Positions 34,714 through 43,496 are shown, numbered from the stretch's first letter. The stretch is DNA of 64,000 nucleotides from an uncultured Myroides sp. (GCA_913777665.1 CAJYTF010000015.1:140882-204881); one strand, 5' to 3'. The notes: a model not told the origin generated them from the sequence alone. Numbers and translations are program-made.

Positions 34714-35043
34714 TTAGATTTCGTTTTTAATAATAATTAGTTGTTTTTTGATAAGCTCTAATTTTTCGATAATTTCAATTGTATTCAACGGATTTTTCTT
34801 GTTGTTCTTTAAAAAATCTTTTGCACCGTCTAACGTAAATCCCTTTTCTTTTACCAAATGATAAATGGTTTTCAAGTTTTTTAAATCTTCGGGCGTAAAC
34901 ATTCTGTTGCCTTTTGCGTTTTTCTTTGGCTTCAAAATATCAAATTCCTTTTCCCAAAAACGTATCAACGAAGCATTTACGTCAAACGCCTTGGCAATTT
35001 CACCTATGCTGTAATATCTTTTTTCGGGTAAGTCAATCTGCAT
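34714..35043 (-). CDS. MerR-family transcriptional regulator
   Basis: 109 aa from the ATG at 35043 (MQIDLPEKRYYSIGEIA); an ATG three codons earlier is also possible. The N-terminal winged HTH (YYSIGEIAKAFDVNASLIRFWEKEFDIL, with the IRFWEKEF signature) is followed by KGNRMFTPEDLKNLKTIYHLVKEKGFTLDGA and a C-terminal helix for dimerisation. No effector-binding Cys cluster is seen. It heads the lemA/TPM unit with a 12-nt gap and diverges from alaS; it may control either side. Confidence 0.88.
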   Translation of the reverse strand: MQIDLPEKRYYSIGEIAKAFDVNASLIRFWEKEFDILKPKKNAKGNRMFTPEDLKNLKTIYHLVKEKGFTLDGAKDFLKNNKKNPLNTIEIIEKLELIKKQLIIIKNEI

Positions 35044-35142
35044 TATCTTCAAATTTTGCTTATGCTAATATACAATTTTTCTAATAAGTTTACGCATTGG
35101 CAAAAAGTTCCTGCGAACAACAAAAAATCTTTTAAAAAACAC

Positions 35143-35150
35143 TATTTTTG
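35143..35150 (+). promoter_or_regulatory. Promoter -7 box of alaS
   Basis: TATTTTTG, an exact TAnnTTTG match, about 60 nt upstream of the alaS start. No clear -33 element is visible. Confidence 0.5.
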
Positions 35151-35210
35151 CAACTTATGTACACTTTTTTAAAGTGTTAGTTTTGAACGATTCATAATTT
35201 AATATATCGA

Positions 35211-37844
35211 ATGAAATCACAAGATATCAGAAAAAAATTTCTTGATTTTTTTGAAAGCAAAGGACATTTAATTGTTCCGTCGGCACCAATTGTTTTAAAA
35301 GACGATCCAACCCTTATGTTTAACAACTCGGGAATGGCACAGTTTAAAGAATATTTTTTAGGAAACGCCACACCAAAAAGCAACCGTATTGCCGATACGC
35401 AGAAATGTTTGCGTGTTTCGGGCAAGCATAACGATTTGGAAGATGTAGGTTTTGATACCTACCACCACACCATGTTCGAAATGTTGGGTAACTGGTCTTT
35501 TGGCGATTATTTTAAGAAAGAAGCCATTGCCTGGGCGTGGGAATTTTTAACTGAAGAATTAAAGATTGATAAAGACCGTTTGTATGTGTCGGTTTTCGAA
35601 GGAAACGACGCAGAGAATGTTCCTTTTGATCAGGAAGCTTGGGATTTATGGAAACAATATGTTGCCGAAGACCGAATTATCCTTGGAAACAAAAAAGATA
35701 ATTTCTGGGAAATGGGCGATCAGGGACCATGTGGACCGTGTTCTGAAATTCATGTGGATTTACGTCCGGATACTGAAAGAGCCGAAGTTTCAGGTCGATC
35801 TTTGGTAAATGCAGATCATCCGCAGGTTGTTGAAATCTGGAACAACGTATTTATGGAATTTAACCGTAAAGCCGATGGATCGTTAGAAAAACTGCCAGCA
35901 AAACATGTTGATACCGGAATGGGTTTTGAACGTTTGTGTATGGCAATGCAAGATGTTACATCAAACTACGATACAGATGTTTTTACGCCGCTTATTGCAA
36001 AGGTGGAAGAAATTACTGGTGCTAAATATTTACCAAACACTGTCACTCCGAGCGAAGTCGAGGAGAAAACCAATATTGCCATTCGAGTAATTGTAGATCA
36101 CGTGCGTGCGGTGGCTTTCGCTATTGCCGATGGTCAGTTGCCATCAAACAATGGCGCGGGTTATGTAATCCGTCGTATTTTGCGTAGAGCCATTCGTTAC
36201 GGGTTTACGTTTTTGGGAACAAAAGAACCATTTATTTATCAGTTGGTTGATGTATTGTCGGCTCAAATGGGACAATTCTTTCCGGAAATCGTTTCACAAA
36301 AAGACTTGGTTAAAAATGTAATTAAAGAAGAAGAAGCATCATTCTTAAGAACGTTGGATCAAGGTTTGCATTTGTTGGATTCTGTGATCGAAAAAACAGA
36401 TGGTAAAATTGTTGAAGGAGCAAAAGCGTTTGAATTGTATGATACTTTTGGTTTTCCAATTGATTTAACAGCATTGATTTTACGTGAGAAAGGATATGAT
36501 TTAGACGAAGCTGGTTTCGATACTGCTATGAAAGCACAAAAAGATCGTTCGCGTGCCGCGTCTGAAATTTCTAAAGACGATTGGAATGTGTTGATAGAAG
36601 GAAACGTGGAAACCTTTGAAGGATACGATAAAGTTGAAAACGAAGTGAAAATCACACGCATTCGTAAAGTAGAATCTAAAAAAGATGGTACGCTGTATCA
36701 GATTGTTTTGGATCATACACCGTTTTATGCCGAAGGTGGTGGTCAGGTTGGCGATAAAGGTGTTTTGGTATCGGCAAATGAAACTATTGAAATCATCGAT
36801 ACTAAAAAAGAAAACAACCTTATTTTACATTTTACCAAACAGTTGCCAGAGAATTTACAGGCGGTTTTCGTAGCAAAAGTAAATACAGATTTACGCGGGA
36901 AATCATCTAAAAACCACTCGGCAACCCACTTGTTACATCAGGCGTTGCGTACTATTTTAGGAACGCATGTAGAACAAAAAGGATCGTTGGTTGCTCCGAA
37001 TTATTTACGTTTCGATTTTTCTCATTTCGCAAAAGTTACCGATGAGGAATTACAACAAATTGAAGCTTTTGTAAACGCACGCATTCAGGAACATTTGCCT
37101 TTAATCGAACGTAGAGAAATTCCGTTTAAACAAGCGATTGAAGAAGGTGTAATGGCGTTGTTTGGCGAAAAGTACGGTGATACCGTTCGTGCAATTAAAT
37201 TTGGCGATTCTATGGAATTGTGTGGTGGTATTCACGTACAAAACACAGCTGATATCTGGGCGTTTAAAATTGTTTCTGAAAGTGCAGTTGCAGCGGGTAT
37301 CCGTCGTATTGAAGCGATAACGGGCGATGCAGTTCAGGATTTTTACAACAACCAGGAAGCTACTTTAAAAGAAATTAAAGAAGCTTTGAAAAATCCGCAG
37401 GATACCATGAAAGCGGTTCAATCGTTACAAGACGAAAATACCAAGCTTAAAAAGCAGTTAGAGCAATTGTTGAAAGAAAAAGCAAAAGGTTTAAAAGGTG
37501 ATTTGTTGAAGGAAGTTCAAGAAATAAACGGAGTGAAATTTTTAGCAAAACAGGTTGATTTAGATGCAAACGGAGCCAAAGATTTAGCTTACGAAATTGG
37601 CGGAACAGCAAATAATTTCTTTATTTTGTTTGGAACTGTTACCGATGATAAGCCAATGTTAACGGCTTATGTTTCTAAAGAAATTACAGAAACGAAGGGT
37701 TTAAATGCCGGACAAATTGTTCGTGAATTAGGTAAATATATTCAAGGCGGCGGCGGCGGACAAGCGTTTTTCGCTACAGCCGGCGGTAAAAATCCTGCAG
37801 GTATCACAGAAGCAGTTGCAAATGCCGTGAATTTTTTGAAATAA
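35211..37844 (+). CDS. alaS: Alanyl-tRNA synthetase
   Basis: 877 aa, full family length. The N-terminal class-II catalytic core is marked by [47 protein letters not shown] and [17 protein letters not shown]. The editing domain has [12 protein letters not shown] (HxxxH) and the CGGIHVQNT Zn site. A coiled-coil and the C-terminal [19 protein letters not shown] block complete it. It charges tRNA-Ala and clears Ser/Gly mischarging. Residues 278-286 (VTPSEVEEK) are encoded by a copy of a palindromic intergenic repeat, in a variable loop between TGAKY and TNIAIRV. Confidence 0.98.
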   Translation: MKSQDIRKKFLDFFESKGHLIVPSAPIVLKDDPTLMFNNSGMAQFKEYFLGNATPKSNRIADTQKCLRVSGKHNDLEDVGFDTYHHTMFEMLGNWSFGDYFKKEAIAWAWEFLTEELKIDKDRLYVSVFEGNDAENVPFDQEAWDLWKQYVAEDRIILGNKKDNFWEMGDQGPCGPCSEIHVDLRPDTERAEVSGRSLVNADHPQVVEIWNNVFMEFNRKADGSLEKLPAKHVDTGMGFERLCMAMQDVTSNYDTDVFTPLIAKVEEITGAKYLPNTVTPSEVEEKTNIAIRVIVDHVRAVAFAIADGQLPSNNGAGYVIRRILRRAIRYGFTFLGTKEPFIYQLVDVLSAQMGQFFPEIVSQKDLVKNVIKEEEASFLRTLDQGLHLLDSVIEKTDGKIVEGAKAFELYDTFGFPIDLTALILREKGYDLDEAGFDTAMKAQKDRSRAASEISKDDWNVLIEGNVETFEGYDKVENEVKITRIRKVESKKDGTLYQIVLDHTPFYAEGGGQVGDKGVLVSANETIEIIDTKKENNLILHFTKQLPENLQAVFVAKVNTDLRGKSSKNHSATHLLHQALRTILGTHVEQKGSLVAPNYLRFDFSHFAKVTDEELQQIEAFVNARIQEHLPLIERREIPFKQAIEEGVMALFGEKYGDTVRAIKFGDSMELCGGIHVQNTADIWAFKIVSESAVAAGIRRIEAITGDAVQDFYNNQEATLKEIKEALKNPQDTMKAVQSLQDENTKLKKQLEQLLKEKAKGLKGDLLKEVQEINGVKFLAKQVDLDANGAKDLAYEIGGTANNFFILFGTVTDDKPMLTAYVSKEITETKGLNAGQIVRELGKYIQGGGGGQAFFATAGGKNPAGITEAVANAVNFLK
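36042..36066 (+). repeat. REP-like palindromic repeat inside the alaS coding sequence
   Basis: GTCACTCCGAGCGAAGTCG continues with AGGAGA; it shares CGAGCGAAGTCGAG exactly with the intergenic copy at 37853-37876. It contains the CG-AGCG-AAG hairpin core. Confidence 0.6.
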
Positions 37845-37852
37845 TAATATGA

Positions 37853-37876
37853 TCACTTCGAGCGAAGTCGAGAAGT
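37853..37876 (+). repeat. REP-like palindromic repeat downstream of alaS
   Basis: TCACTTCGAGCGAAGTCGAG continues with AAGT; the CTTCG-AG-CGAAG core is a perfect small hairpin. About 20 of 24 positions equal the copy in alaS. It starts 9 nt after the alaS stop. Confidence 0.6.
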
Positions 37877-37891
37877 TGTTATATATTGAAT

Positions 37892-37919
37892 AAAAGAGGA
37901 AAGTTAACTTTCCTCTTTT
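37892..37919. terminator. Bidirectional terminator between alaS and the LuxE-like gene
   Basis: A perfect 28-bp palindrome, AAAAGAGGAAAGTT joined to its complement AACTTTCCTCTTTT, with T/A tracts on each side. Confidence 0.88.
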
Positions 37920-37922
37920 TTA

Positions 37923-38903
37923 TTAATAAACCATCAAATTACACCCACGAATATCCGAATTATCAAATCTGCCCAAAACTTCAAAAGAATAATCGGGATA
38001 TTTCTTACCTAAATCTTGCGTGGCAATAAACGAACACGAATTTATATTAGCCAAATCAATCACATTAATACCGCCTGTTTTTCCATCTTCAATAATTGTT
38101 AACGGATCTTCGGTATCGCGAATTAAAATGTCCATCCAAGGCGGACATTCAAAAATACCATCGCCAAACGAATAAGCTTGCGAAAGTAATTCCGTCATTC
38201 CGTATTCCGAATGAATTTTCTCTACACCAAAACCTGCAGTTAAAAGAGCGTGTAATTCTTGCCGTATCATTTCTTTACGTTTGCCTTTCATGCCCCCCGT
38301 TTCCATAATAATGGTGTTTTTAAGGTGGAATTTCTGTATTTCAATTAAATCTAAAAGAGCGTAGGTAACACCAATTAACAGCACATTTTGTCCGCTGTTG
38401 TCTAATTCGACTAACTTTTGTGCAAGTTCGTTGTAATTATGCAGATAAAAGCCGGAATTGGGATGATTAGATCCTTCTATAAAATCTTTTGCCATGTAGA
38501 TTAACGACGATCCTTCACGTTCTAAATAGGAGGGAAGCAACGCCAAAACGGCATAGTCTTCAATGTTTCCGTAAAATTTAGAAAACGCACTACGAAAACT
38601 GGCTTCGTAAAAACCTAAATCGGTTACATGATGTTTCGATGTGATCATTCCTGTAGTTCCACTGCTTGTAAAAGTTGTTTGTATTGGATCTATCGAACTT
38701 AATATATCTTTCGATTTAAAAAATTCGATTGGTAAAAAAGGAATTTCGGTAAGATGCTTTACATTCTCCGGACTTTTCTTTAACAGCAAACAGTATTTTT
38801 GGTACACTTGGTTATGCTGAAACTGAAAGCGGAAAACTTTCATAGCTGTTTTGTGAAATTCTTTTGTGGTATGTATGGAAATGATGTCTTGCGGTGTAAA
38901 CAC
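37923..38903 (-). CDS. LuxE/PaaK-like acyl-protein synthetase family protein
   Basis: About 326 aa from a GTG start at 38903 (V-F-T-P-Q-D). The frame is open to an ATG at 38945, but the TAnnTTTG promoter box (TAATTTTG) lies at 38929-38922, so that ATG is upstream of transcription. TSSGTTG (about residues 79-85) is the nucleotide-phosphate loop of adenylate-forming enzymes; SEYGMTELLSQAY and the surrounding blocks match the LuxE acyl-activating family. No luciferase or fatty-acid reductase genes are nearby, so bioluminescence is not implied. Role unknown; it probably activates a carboxylic acid as acyl-AMP. Confidence 0.82.
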   Translation of the reverse strand: MFTPQDIISIHTTKEFHKTAMKVFRFQFQHNQVYQKYCLLLKKSPENVKHLTEIPFLPIEFFKSKDILSSIDPIQTTFTSSGTTGMITSKHHVTDLGFYEASFRSAFSKFYGNIEDYAVLALLPSYLEREGSSLIYMAKDFIEGSNHPNSGFYLHNYNELAQKLVELDNSGQNVLLIGVTYALLDLIEIQKFHLKNTIIMETGGMKGKRKEMIRQELHALLTAGFGVEKIHSEYGMTELLSQAYSFGDGIFECPPWMDILIRDTEDPLTIIEDGKTGGINVIDLANINSCSFIATQDLGKKYPDYSFEVLGRFDNSDIRGCNLMVY

Positions 38904-38921
38904 GATTTTTGTTTTAATGTA

Positions 38922-38929
38922 CAAAATTA
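38922..38929 (-). promoter_or_regulatory. Promoter -7 box of the LuxE-like gene
   Basis: TAATTTTG on the minus strand, 18 nt before the GTG at 38903; it decides the start codon. Confidence 0.55.
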
Positions 38930-38934
38930 CGAAT

Positions 38935-38965
38935 AAAAAAAGCATCTCGGTTAAGAGATGCTTTT
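38935..38965 (-). terminator. Terminator of the 569-aa-frame T9SS gene (shared 31-mer)
   Basis: AAGCATCTCGGTTAAGAGATG forms an 8-bp stem (GCATCTC.../GAGATGC) with flanking A/T tracts. It is identical over 31 nt to the terminator at 42036-42066. Confidence 0.85.
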
Positions 38966-38976
38966 ATTGAAAAAGT

Positions 38977-40668
38977 TTATTTTTTTATTAATTTAATTGT
39001 ACTGACTTTATTGTCTTTTAAATGAACTTTCAAAATATAAGTTCCTTGCGAAAGACTTTCAACTGAACTAATAGTAGTGTTGCCTTTTAATACTAATTTA
39101 CCTGATAAATCAAATAATTCCCACTTATCAAGATTATTGTTTTCTATATCAATTGTAAATTGTGAGTATGTCGGGTTTGGAAATATATAAATTGATTCTT
39201 GCGCATTTTTCTGATTTTCACTTTCAATAGTGTAATTTTGCTGATTTATATCTGACGAATTATTTCTTTGAGCAGTTTTAGAAAATGGACATTCTTCTAT
39301 CCTAGCTAAATACTCCGAACCTGAGTTTATATGCGTGTTAGGTGACATTAAAATATTATCACCAGCTTTCATAACAATATTTTTACCGTTTAAAATATAA
39401 TTAGTGTCCATTATAATTGAATTGCTGGCTCTAAATGTGTAATTTGTATTGTTTTCAATGCTTGTTAAATGAATATCATTCTCGCAAGCAGGAGGTGGCA
39501 ATATCTCATAAGGTAAAACTAATTGAGGAAGTCCTTTATAGGGTTTTTTACCGTTTAGGAATACACTGTTTGGATTAACTATAGTGCCATTAAGAACGTT
39601 TGGATTTAAGATTTGTCCGAGATATTGATTATTATCCTCTGGTCCATTGCCTAGAGTAAAGTATATTTCGCCTTTATGATTACGCTGAATTTGACCATAG
39701 TATCCTTTTGTTGGAGTTGAATATATCATATTGTGAGGCAAACTCGGGTTAGAGTAATTTATTAGATCCCATTGATGTAATTTGTAATTGCCATTGACAT
39801 TAGCTGCTGAATACAAGATCGTTCCATCTTCATTAAATTCAATTTCATGCCTATTGAAATTCGTAAGAGCAAAATTGAAACCACCTACTACACGCTTGCC
39901 TGTATTACTATCGAATGGAGTCACTGATACTTGAACTCCTTCTGAAGATCCAAATGTAACTGCCACCCAATGATCTATGAGAACTAAATAATTAATTTTC
40001 GGAGAAACTTTTATACTAAAATGTTTAATGGATGAATTGGCAACAATTAAACTAACACCAGGTATTGTACTTAATCCCCAGCTATCAAACAAGAATGATA
40101 AAACTTTACCCCGACTAGGTATTAATATCCAAAAATCAGAACCATTAGCATGAGGCATAACAGAGACAGCACCTGTTGTTATAAGATTGCCGGCATCGTC
40201 TAAAATAGGAATGTTCTTTTTTGTTGAATCAACACCACCTAAAGGCTGTCCGTTGCTACCTAAACTACCTAAAGTCATATCTACTATAGAATATGCTGTG
40301 TAAGACAGGTTGTTGTAAGAATCGGCTGTTGTAAATACATAGTACCTGTCTGAATTTACAAGATCGGGCATTATAAGTAATTGTGCACTGTTTACTGTAC
40401 CTGTTAAACCAGAGCCGTTAAGCATTACATTATGGTCACGATCCCAAATGGTCATACCATTGGTGTAAAAAAGTAAATTTCCCTGACTGTCACTAATGCT
40501 GCCGCATGCAGCAGGGGCATTCATTACACTATTGTTAACTACTGTGGGTGTAGTACCTGCAAAATTAATGTTTGCCTGGCCACCAAAATACCAATTGTCG
40601 TTTTCGCCTTGCGAAAACGCAAGTAAAGGAAACAATATCCAAAACCATAGTAAAAATTTATTTTTCAT
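38977..40668 (-). CDS. Secreted T9SS type-A cargo protein, beta-propeller-like (copy 1)
   Basis: 563 aa from the ATG at 40668. Signal peptide MKNKFLLWFWILFPLLAFSQ. The body has repeated YVFTTADS, YSIVDMTLG, LLFYTNGMTIWDRD and EFNEDGTILY segments typical of large flavobacterial gliding or adhesin proteins with beta-propeller-like N-termini. The C-terminal ~75 residues are a type-A T9SS sorting domain (IYIFPNPTYSQFTID ... GTYILKVHLKDNKVSTIKLIKK). It lies 19 nt downstream of a repeat-protein gene, so it is probably cotranscribed. Clearly paralogous to the gene at 61620-63260; the first 88 bp differ at two positions only. Confidence 0.88.
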   Translation of the reverse strand: MKNKFLLWFWILFPLLAFSQGENDNWYFGGQANINFAGTTPTVVNNSVMNAPAACGSISDSQGNLLFYTNGMTIWDRDHNVMLNGSGLTGTVNSAQLLIMPDLVNSDRYYVFTTADSYNNLSYTAYSIVDMTLGSLGSNGQPLGGVDSTKKNIPILDDAGNLITTGAVSVMPHANGSDFWILIPSRGKVLSFLFDSWGLSTIPGVSLIVANSSIKHFSIKVSPKINYLVLIDHWVAVTFGSSEGVQVSVTPFDSNTGKRVVGGFNFALTNFNRHEIEFNEDGTILYSAANVNGNYKLHQWDLINYSNPSLPHNMIYSTPTKGYYGQIQRNHKGEIYFTLGNGPEDNNQYLGQILNPNVLNGTIVNPNSVFLNGKKPYKGLPQLVLPYEILPPPACENDIHLTSIENNTNYTFRASNSIIMDTNYILNGKNIVMKAGDNILMSPNTHINSGSEYLARIEECPFSKTAQRNNSSDINQQNYTIESENQKNAQESIYIFPNPTYSQFTIDIENNNLDKWELFDLSGKLVLKGNTTISSVESLSQGTYILKVHLKDNKVSTIKLIKK

Positions 40669-40687
40669 AATCTTTAAGTTTTGCATA

Positions 40688-41626
40688 TTAGTTTTGTGCT
40701 TGTAAAAGTAGGTTTACCTGTGCTTTTAATTCTTCCAGTTGTTTTTCTTGGTTTATTAGGTGTAAGGTTAATTCTTCTATTTTTTCTTGTTGTATGGTAA
40801 TTATTTCGCCTAATTCAATACCGTTTTCTTTAACCTGTGCTGCAGACGGTACATTTGGCAAGTGCCCGTTTTGTTTAATAAACTGTTCTACTTCTTTTAA
40901 GGATTTTAAGTTGTAGTTATCTGCAAAAACATAATCTGCCCATTGGTTTTTTAGTGTAACACGCACTTCTTCGGTTAAAATACCACCGTTTACAAATAAG
41001 TTGTAACCCGAAACGTTAATACCACCTGCGGTTGTTGGGAAATCTCCAAAAGCATAACCAATACCCACTTTACCGTTAAATTTTAGTTTGTCGTTTGCAA
41101 AGTCTCCCCAGATTAGTGGTACGTCTGTCCAACTATTTTCAATCCAAAGGGTATGGTTCTGCTCTATTGTTGCTGAGCAATTATTGCCAATTAATATATT
41201 ATTAGATCCGTTAGCGGTATCATAACCTGCTGCTTTTCCAATAAAAATATTGTTACTACCATAATTTTCTATACCAGAATCTGTACCAATGAAAGTATTG
41301 TTTGATCCATTATTATTGTCACCTGTACCTGATCCTACAAAAGTATTGTATATACCTGTTGTAATTCCTGTACCACTTTGACTTCCTATTATAGTATTCT
41401 TTTGACCAGAACTATTAAATGGAGCTGCTTGATGCCCAATAAAGGTATTGTGAGCTCCTGTCCCCGTCGTAGATTTTCCAGCTTGATAACCATAAAAAGT
41501 ATTATATGTTCCGCCATTTCCCGCTTGCAAACCACCGCTTGTAATATTTGCTGTTGAAGATACGTTTTGCGCTTGTGTTGAAAGCGTTGCAGCAATAAAG
41601 ATTAGAGATACTAAATGTTTTTTCAT
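40688..41626 (-). CDS. Secreted repeat protein with NTFIG repeats and a coiled-coil C-terminus
   Basis: 312 aa. Signal peptide (MKKHLVSLIFIAATLSTQA). Residues about 30-155 hold about seven degenerate repeats built on N-T/I-F/I-I/V-G (NTFYGYQAG, NTFIGHQA, NTIIGSQSG, NTFVGSGTG, NTFIGTDSG, NIFIGKAAG, NILIGNN), like trimeric beta-prism/adhesin repeats. The C-terminal block ADYVF...LKEVEQFIKQNGHLPNVPSA is common in Bacteroidota tail-fibre-like proteins and is followed by a coiled coil (about 275-310). It has no T9SS CTD. It pairs with the T9SS gene downstream; the same pair recurs at 61.6-64.0 kb. Confidence 0.8.
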   Translation of the reverse strand: MKKHLVSLIFIAATLSTQAQNVSSTANITSGGLQAGNGGTYNTFYGYQAGKSTTGTGAHNTFIGHQAAPFNSSGQKNTIIGSQSGTGITTGIYNTFVGSGTGDNNNGSNNTFIGTDSGIENYGSNNIFIGKAAGYDTANGSNNILIGNNCSATIEQNHTLWIENSWTDVPLIWGDFANDKLKFNGKVGIGYAFGDFPTTAGGINVSGYNLFVNGGILTEEVRVTLKNQWADYVFADNYNLKSLKEVEQFIKQNGHLPNVPSAAQVKENGIELGEIITIQQEKIEELTLHLINQEKQLEELKAQVNLLLQAQN

Positions 41627-41758
41627 AATTTAAATATTTTAAGATTAGTGTGTTTTAAAAATAGTTAAATTATGTTAATAAAAGAACACATGAAAATGTT
41701 ATTTTACAATTTTTTAATTGACTGTTACTAACTTTACACTAAGAGATGTTTAGGTACG

Positions 41759-41849
41759 TCACTTCGAGTAAGTTTTCGATAGAAAACTGTATCGAGAAGT
41801 TTTTGAATTATAAGTTTTCGACAAGCTCGAACTGACAGAAGTTTTGCTT
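41759..41849 (+). repeat. Palindromic intergenic repeat, copy 1
   Basis: Begins GTCACTTCGAGTAAG and ends TCGACAAGCTCGAACTGAC; internal TTTTCGATAGAAAAC can fold. Related to 41934-41987. Confidence 0.55.
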
Positions 41850-41933
41850 GAGCTAACGAAATGATTTTTAAAATAATTGACTAGTAGGAACGTTATGCCA
41901 AAATATAATTTATTTATTACACATAGATAGCTG

Positions 41934-41987
41934 TCACTTCGAGTAGATTTTTTGTAATGAGTTCTCGACAGGCTCAAACTGACGAAA
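41934..41987 (+). repeat. Palindromic intergenic repeat, copy 2
   Basis: Begins GTCACTTCGAGTAGA and ends TCGACAGGCTCAAACTGAC; a shorter version of copy 1 in the same orientation. Confidence 0.55.
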
Positions 41988-42035
41988 GTTTGATAAATTC
42001 TATTTCGTATAAACTTTCCGATATACATTAAAACA

Positions 42036-42066
42036 AAAAAAAGCATCTCGGTTAAGAGATGCTTTT
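42036..42066 (-). terminator. Terminator of the 246-aa T9SS gene (shared 31-mer)
   Basis: Identical 31-nt hairpin (core AAGCATCTCGGTTAAGAGATG) to the terminator at 38935-38965, at a similar distance from the stop. Confidence 0.85.
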
Positions 42067-42086
42067 AAGTTATATTGTTGTAAAAA

Positions 42087-42827
42087 TTATTTGATGATAA
42101 CTTTACGAGTAGCTGTTTTACCAACTTCGTTGATTTTTGCTACATAAATACCCGCTTTCAATGTAGAAACATTTACTTGAGAAACAGTTGTAACGTCTAA
42201 TACTTTTTTACCTGTTAAATCAAACAATTGTACGTTTTTATCAGCAGTACTGTTTGATGTAATGTTTAACACATCGTTTGCAGGGTTAGGGAAAATGTTT
42301 AAACCTTCGATGTTGTTTTCTTTTGTTGATGCAGAAGTAGTATATGTGAATGTAACAGATAAAACTCTAATTTGATTACCAGATGTTGCATTAACACTAT
42401 TTTGAAATTTTAAACCAGTTGTCGCATTGATACCAGATATAGTATATATTCCTTGGCTGTCTGCAACTGAGCTAGTTCCAGTAGAAGCTCCATCAATAAA
42501 ATATGTTGCGTTTGCTGCGTTAGAAACACCTGCTTCAACAACAACGTCAGTTACTGTAATATTATTTGTGAAAGTAAATTCAAGTGAACCACCATCTCCA
42601 GCTCCTGGATAAAGTCTAATAGTACCGCCACCTCCATCGTAGTATGCAGGATCAGTACTTGAAGCGTTTTTTACAGTTGTAAATGAAATGTTTGGATCGA
42701 TAGTGCCACTAGGGAATGCCTGCGCGTTTGTAAAACCAAACTGATTAAATTCCTTTTTAACTGTAGTCTGCGCATTCGCAGCAAAAGAAGCTGCAATAAT
42801 TGTAACTAAAGTGTAGATTTTTTTCAT
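42087..42827 (-). CDS. Secreted T9SS type-A cargo protein, small
   Basis: 246 aa. Signal peptide (MKKIYTLVTIIAASFAANA), a jelly-roll-like central part (GGGGTIRLYPGAGDGGSLEF, NNITVTDVVVEAG) and a T9SS type-A CTD (about 172-246, GLNIFPNPANDVLNITSNS ... GIYVAKINEVGKTATRKVIIK). Function unknown; it should be exported through the GldKLMN-type system encoded at the left of the window. Promoter TAACTTTG lies 29 nt upstream of its start. Confidence 0.88.
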   Translation of the reverse strand: MKKIYTLVTIIAASFAANAQTTVKKEFNQFGFTNAQAFPSGTIDPNISFTTVKNASSTDPAYYDGGGGTIRLYPGAGDGGSLEFTFTNNITVTDVVVEAGVSNAANATYFIDGASTGTSSVADSQGIYTISGINATTGLKFQNSVNATSGNQIRVLSVTFTYTTSASTKENNIEGLNIFPNPANDVLNITSNSTADKNVQLFDLTGKKVLDVTTVSQVNVSTLKAGIYVAKINEVGKTATRKVIIK

Positions 42828-42855
42828 ATCTAAATTGTTTTTAAATTTTACTATG

Positions 42856-42863
42856 CAAAGTTA
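42856..42863 (-). promoter_or_regulatory. Promoter -7 box of the 246-aa T9SS gene
   Basis: TAACTTTG on the minus strand, an exact TAnnTTTG match, 29 nt before the ATG. Confidence 0.6.
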
Positions 42864-42917
42864 CGGTAATTTTTTAAATCGTAAAAATGTGTATGTTACT
42901 AAATTGTTTCCATTAAA

Positions 42918-42944
42918 AAATGCCTGCGTTATATGCAGGCATTT
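42918..42944 (-). terminator. Terminator of the CTD-only T9SS gene
   Basis: AAATGCCTGC / GCAGGCATTT stem with a GTTATAT loop and a T-rich tract on the minus strand, just after the stop at 42950. Confidence 0.85.
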
Positions 42945-42949
42945 GGTTG

Positions 42950-43300
42950 TTATTTTATTACAATTTTTCGTGTAATGCTGTTATTTTTTTCGGAAAGTTT
43001 TAAAATGTAAACACCGGCTTTTAGATTGGATACGTTTAATTCTTTCTGGTAACCGTTCATTTCGGTAAAAACAATTCTTTTACCCAACATATCATACAAC
43101 TCAATAGTTTTGGTTGAGGTAGTTTCTGCGTTAATATAAATTTTACCGCTGGTAACCGGGTTTGGGTAAATTTGAACCTTGTCTAACGTATTCTCGGTTT
43201 TAACTTGGTCTGCTACTCCACTGTTTTTGGCTGTTTGTGCTTGCGCAGAAAAGCTTGTTATTATTAACAGTAAGAATATATATAGGTATTTTTCTTTCAT
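42950..43300 (-). CDS. Minimal T9SS protein: signal peptide plus sorting domain only
   Basis: 116 aa. Signal peptide (MKEKYLYIFLLLIITSFSA, cleavage after QAQ near 22), a short linker of about 20 residues, and a complete type-A CTD (VQIYPNPVTSGKIYINAET, IELYDMLGKRIV, NLKAGVYILKLSEKNNSITRKIVIK). There is no room for a passenger domain, so the mature protein would be little more than the signal that T9SS normally removes. Own terminator; upstream spacer is AT-rich. Confidence 0.8.
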   Translation of the reverse strand: MKEKYLYIFLLLIITSFSAQAQTAKNSGVADQVKTENTLDKVQIYPNPVTSGKIYINAETTSTKTIELYDMLGKRIVFTEMNGYQKELNVSNLKAGVYILKLSEKNNSITRKIVIK

Positions 43301-43355
43301 AACTTAAAATTGAATAAGTAAATATATAAAATAAATATCAAATAAAATACCAAAA

Positions 43356-43386
43356 AAATAACCTCAATAAAAAATTGAGGTTATTT
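43356..43386. terminator. Terminator downstream of the TonB receptor/lipoprotein unit
   Basis: A perfect 13-bp stem AAATAACCTCAAT / ATTGAGGTTATTT with an AAAAA loop and a T6 tract on the minus strand, about 110 nt past the stop at 43497. Confidence 0.75.
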
Positions 43387-43496
43387 ATGAAGATTTTAAC
43401 TGATTTACTGTTTTGTTTAAGTTGTTAATAGATCCCTCGAATACGTTTGGTATGACAAACTGACTTAAACTATGACAGTAAATTATTTGAAATTTA

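Larger units (their letters stand above)
41627..42034. other. Intergenic region with two related 60-90 bp repeats
   Basis: No gene is supported. It holds two direct copies of a palindrome-rich repeat, 41759-41849 and 41934-41987, both starting GTCACTTCGAGTA and ending with a TTCTCGACAGGCTC / TTTTCGACAAGCTCG type segment plus AACTGAC. The same CACTTCGAG core occurs near alaS. Confidence 0.55.

Noticed and set aside
38977..40668. Treating the 569-aa frame as a transporter or enzyme
   Set aside because: Repeated FTTADS/YSIVDM units plus the T9SS domain fit a secreted structural protein; no catalytic motif is visible.
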